Assembly (NCBI RefSeq): GCF_000814845.2 | Contig: NZ_CP010431.2 | Span: 1,426,001-1,490,000 of the forward strand | DNA: 64,000 nt | DNA from: Pandoraea sputorum | GTDB lineage: Bacteria; Pseudomonadota; Gammaproteobacteria; Burkholderiales; Burkholderiaceae | Reading direction: 5' to 3' | Part shown: positions 61,031 to 64,000 of the stretch, one piece after another | How positions within the stretch are numbered: the first letter of the stretch is position 1 | Layout of the letters: every line of letters starts with the position of its first letter | Notes under the pieces: generated by a model | What the model was told of the DNA's origin: nothing | The model's database searches: none | The model's input: the letters and a program-made list of their open reading frames with translations, nothing else | Position numbers and translations under genes: made by a program

Positions 61031-63742
61031 TCAGGCGAGCGCCTTCTCGACGATCTCACGCACGTCTTTCGACAATGCCTGATGCTGCGCCACTTGTTGC
61101 AAGGCGTCACGCATACGCTCGCGCAGCGCGGGCGTGTACTTGCGCCAGCGGTCGAGCACGCGTGCCAGCCGTGCAGCGACCTGCGGGTTGAGCGCATCGA
61201 GCGCCAGCACCTGCTCGGCCCAGTACTGATAACCCGAACCATCGGTGGCGTGGAACTGCGCCGGATTGCCGCTGCAGAAGCTGAAGATCAGCGAGCGGGC
61301 GCGGTTCGGATTCTTCAGCGTGAAGGCCGGATGCCCCATCAACGCGCGCACCGCATCGATTACACAATGGCTGCCGTCGCCACGCTGCATCGCCTGAAGT
61401 GCAAACCACTTGTCGATGGCGAGCGGCTCGTTCTCGAAGCGCTGATAAAAGTCCACGAGCGCTTCGGCAGCGTGGTTCGGGCCATGTGCGGCGTCGCCTT
61501 CACGTGCCGCACCGCCGCGTTGCACCAGCGCGGTGAGCGCGGAGAAGCGGTCGGTCATGTTATCAGCCGTGTCGTATTGCGTGCGGGCGGTTTGCGCCAC
61601 ACCGGCGTCCGACAGCTCCATCAGATACGAGAGGGCAAGGTTCTTGAGCGCACGCTCACCCGCCGATGCGGCATCGGGCTGATACGGGCCCGGCACACGA
61701 TGGTTGTGATAGGCCGCGAGCCATTCCGTATGCAGCGATGCGGCCAGACGTTGACGCAGATACTGACGCGCGGCATGAATGGCGGCCGGATCGATCTCCG
61801 TCATCTGCTCGCCGAGATACGACTCAGCGGGTAGCGTCAGCGCCTGCGCGCGGAACGCCGGATCGAGCGTTTCGTCGCGCAGCACCTGGCGGAAAGCTTC
61901 GAGCACATAGCTGTCCACGCTCGGCAACTGGCCCATCTGGATCGATTCGACGAGGGCGAGCAACTGACGCGTCGCGAGACGCTGCCCGGCTTCCCAGCGG
62001 TTGAACGGATCGCTGTCGTGCGCCATCAGGAACGCGAGTTCGTCAATGGTGTACTCGTGTTCGACGATCACAGGTGCCGAGAAGCCGCGCAGCAGCGAAG
62101 GCATCGGCGCGTGAGCGACATCGACGAACGTGAAGCTCTGACGCTCCTGCGTGAAGTCGAGCACGCGCGTGGTGGATGCCGGTGCATCGGCCGCTTCACC
62201 GTCGAGGCGCAGCACCATGTCGCGGCCGTCGCGATCGAGCAGACCCACGGCGAACGGAATGTGGAAGGGTTGCTTGACGAGCGTTTCGTTCTGCAACTCG
62301 ACGCCGACCTTCGGGCAACGTTGCGTGAGCGTGAGCGTGTACGTACGGGCCGCTTCGTCGTAGACGGCGTCGACCGTCACACGCGGCGTGCCCGCCTGGC
62401 TGTACCAGCGGCCGAACTGCGTGAGGTCGCGCTGGTTGGCGTCGGCCATTGCGGCGCGGAAGTCGTCGCACGTGACGGCCTGACCGTCGTGACGCTCGAA
62501 GTACAAGTCCATGCCGCGACGGAAGCCGTCACGGCCGAGCAACGTCTGATACATGCGCACGACTTCGGCGCCTTTCTCGTAGACGGTGACCGTGTAGAAG
62601 TTGTTGATTTCGACGTAGCTCTCGGGGCGCACCGGGTGCGCCATCGGACCGGCGTCTTCCGGGAACTGCGCCTGACGCAGCACGCGCACATCGTCGATGC
62701 GCTTGACCGCGCGGCCCGACTCGGAACCCATCATGTCGGCGGAGAATTCCTGGTCGCGGAACACCGTCAGGCCTTCCTTGAGACTCAGCTGGAACCAGTC
62801 GCGGCAGGTCACGCGGTTGCCGGTCCAGTTGTGGAAGTACTCGTGGCCTACGACCGCTTCGATGTTGCCGAAGTCGTCGTCCGTCGCCGTCGCGGCATCG
62901 GCCAGCACGTACTTCGTATTGAAGATGTTCAGTCCCTTGTTCTCCATTGCGCCCATGTTGAAGTCGCTCACGGCGACGATCATGAAGCGATCGAGATCGA
63001 GCACACGGCCGAAGCGCTCCTCGTCCCAGCGGATCGAGTTGACGAGCGAATGCATGGCGTGTTCGGTCTTGTCCAGATCCTGCGGCTGCACCCAGACCTG
63101 AAGGAGCTTCTCGCGGCCGTCGCCAGCGACGATGCGTTCCTCACGGCAAACCAAACGTCCTGCGACCAGCGCGAACAGATAGCTCGGCTTCTTGAACGGG
63201 TCGTCCCAGACGGCGAAATGGCGGCCGTCCGGCAGATCGCCCTTGTCGATCAGATTGCCGTTGGCGAGCAGCACCGGATACACCTCGCGGTCTGCGCGCA
63301 GCGTCACGGTGTACGTCGCCATCACATCCGGACGGTCGAGGAAGTAGGTGATCTTGCGGAAGCCCTCGGCTTCGCACTGCGTGAAGAAGTTGCCGCCAGA
63401 GACGTACAGCCCCATGAGCGAGGTGTTCTCTTGCGGACGGCAGCGGGTGACCAGCGCGAGTTCGAACGTTTCGGGCGGTGCAACGACGGTGAGTGTTTCT
63501 TCGCCGGTGTGGTAACCGGACCAAGGCTTGCCGTCGATTTCGAGGCTGACCAGTTGCAGCCCCTGGCCCACCAGTTCGAGGTCGCCGCCGGGGCCGGCCG
63601 GATTGCGGTGTACGCGCAATCGGCTGGTCACGGTGGTCACGTCGGGGGCGAGGTCGAAGTCAAGTTGGACGGTGTCGATCAGATACGCCGGGGGCGTATA
63701 GTCGGAACGTTGGATGACACCTGCGAGGTCGGTTCTGAGCAT
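61031..63742 (-). CDS. pepN: Aminopeptidase N (M1 metallopeptidase)
   Basis: 903 residues from ATG 63742 (MLRTDLAGVIQRSDYTPPAYLI); a TTG 24 bases upstream is less likely. The exopeptidase motif FNMGAMENKGLN and the zinc site VVGHEYFHNWTGNRVTCRDWFQLSLKEGLTVFRDQEF (HEXXH plus downstream Glu) are intact. It also has PepN's N-terminal motif SGGNFFTQCEAEGFRKITYFLDRPDVMATY and the C-terminal helical domain (LIFSFCSGNPAQFH). It removes N-terminal residues from peptides in the cytoplasm. Confidence 0.98.
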   Translation of the reverse strand: MLRTDLAGVIQRSDYTPPAYLIDTVQLDFDLAPDVTTVTSRLRVHRNPAGPGGDLELVGQGLQLVSLEIDGKPWSGYHTGEETLTVVAPPETFELALVTRCRPQENTSLMGLYVSGGNFFTQCEAEGFRKITYFLDRPDVMATYTVTLRADREVYPVLLANGNLIDKGDLPDGRHFAVWDDPFKKPSYLFALVAGRLVCREERIVAGDGREKLLQVWVQPQDLDKTEHAMHSLVNSIRWDEERFGRVLDLDRFMIVAVSDFNMGAMENKGLNIFNTKYVLADAATATDDDFGNIEAVVGHEYFHNWTGNRVTCRDWFQLSLKEGLTVFRDQEFSADMMGSESGRAVKRIDDVRVLRQAQFPEDAGPMAHPVRPESYVEINNFYTVTVYEKGAEVVRMYQTLLGRDGFRRGMDLYFERHDGQAVTCDDFRAAMADANQRDLTQFGRWYSQAGTPRVTVDAVYDEAARTYTLTLTQRCPKVGVELQNETLVKQPFHIPFAVGLLDRDGRDMVLRLDGEAADAPASTTRVLDFTQERQSFTFVDVAHAPMPSLLRGFSAPVIVEHEYTIDELAFLMAHDSDPFNRWEAGQRLATRQLLALVESIQMGQLPSVDSYVLEAFRQVLRDETLDPAFRAQALTLPAESYLGEQMTEIDPAAIHAARQYLRQRLAASLHTEWLAAYHNHRVPGPYQPDAASAGERALKNLALSYLMELSDAGVAQTARTQYDTADNMTDRFSALTALVQRGGAAREGDAAHGPNHAAEALVDFYQRFENEPLAIDKWFALQAMQRGDGSHCVIDAVRALMGHPAFTLKNPNRARSLIFSFCSGNPAQFHATDGSGYQYWAEQVLALDALNPQVAARLARVLDRWRKYTPALRERMRDALQQVAQHQALSKDVREIVEKALA

Positions 63743-63976
63743 GGACGGTAATGTGCGGACGGCCAAGGATTCACAAATTGTAACGGAGTGGCGCGCGCTT
63801 AGTGTCCGAGCCGCTAATTTGCTGAATTTTCGTTCAACGCAACCGTCAAACGAATCGGATGTGCGCGAGATGCCGTCCTATGCTTAAATCGTCGCAACAT
63901 AATGACCAATGAGGCTGATGAGGCGCAGCGGCGCCGAGGCGTCTACAGCGGGTATCGGAATCGGGAGTACAGAATC

Positions 63977-64000
63977 ATGTGGAAACGATGGGGAATGGCG
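63977..64000 (+). CDS. First codons of a gene continuing past the window
   Basis: ATG at 63977 is preceded by GGGAG at 9 bases and opens MWKRWGMA before the window ends. It is divergent from pepN across 234 bases. Nothing can be said about its product. Confidence 0.4.

Noticed and set aside
62018..63751. 577-codon open frame antisense to pepN
   Set aside because: Shadow of a well-supported gene; no ribosome-binding site and no recognisable domain.

Overview
The window is GC-rich chromosomal DNA of a betaproteobacterium. A ZTP riboswitch ahead of glyA, a BoxA-type benzoyl-CoA epoxidase subunit, an NsrR-controlled flavohaemoglobin, many LysR regulators and dense catabolic clusters point to Burkholderiaceae; Pandoraea is my best guess, from general resemblance only. 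I see no CRISPR array, insertion sequence, prophage or rRNA. Most genes are ordinary chromosomal genes. The places that look accessory are the AT-richer leaders of two autotransporter genes, a pair of ankyrin-repeat genes, and a few unrecognised proteins.

Layout. 1-7.2 kb: the end of boxA, a DJ-1/PfpI protein, an unrecognised possibly kinase-like protein, a LysR/MDR-oxidoreductase divergent pair, then ZTP riboswitch-glyA-nrdR. 7.2-14.95 kb: two paralogous autotransporter genes, the first broken by a one-base shift at a G tract, both preceded by the same leader hairpin with a different stem sequence. 15-16.6 kb: a porin. 16.6-23.1 kb: a LysR gene divergent from a catabolic set (VOC protein, 3-hydroxyisobutyrate-dehydrogenase-like enzyme, aldehyde dehydrogenase, DUF3100 membrane protein). 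23.2-27.6 kb: an EF-hand protein, two small lipoproteins, a TetR-LysR gene pair and an orphan HTH protein.

27.8-37.2 kb: one long minus-strand operon that joins the 3-hydroxyanthranilate pathway (3,4-dioxygenase, ACMS decarboxylase, semialdehyde dehydrogenase, 2-aminomuconate deaminase) to a formamidase-like hydrolase and a complete branched-chain-amino-acid-type ABC importer. The importer probably brings in the aromatic substrate. 37.5-39.2 kb: an unknown protein and an SRPBCC protein. 39.4-45.4 kb: a LacI regulator with two abutting perfect palindromes upstream, followed by an ABC importer and a GpdQ-type phosphodiesterase.

45.5-50 kb: hmp behind two NsrR boxes, each fused to its own -10 element, then two tandem ankyrin-repeat paralogues. 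50-54.6 kb: a DUF1415 protein, tRNA-Thr(CGU) with an inverted copy of its 3' end nearby, fbp, a pyrB with an N-terminal helix-turn-helix, and a LysR gene. 54.7-59.1 kb: a swivel-first fused aconitase-family enzyme, an MFS transporter and a methyltransferase. 59.1-64 kb: a MetR-like regulator, an unrecognised protein, pepN, and the first codons of a further gene.

The points most worth following up are the autotransporter frameshift and covarying leader hairpins, the tandem NsrR promoters, the ankyrin pair with its internal module duplication, the 3-hydroxyanthranilate/importer operon, and several unrecognised proteins with Ser/Thr/Pro-rich N-termini. No database search was possible; family assignments come from recognised motifs.
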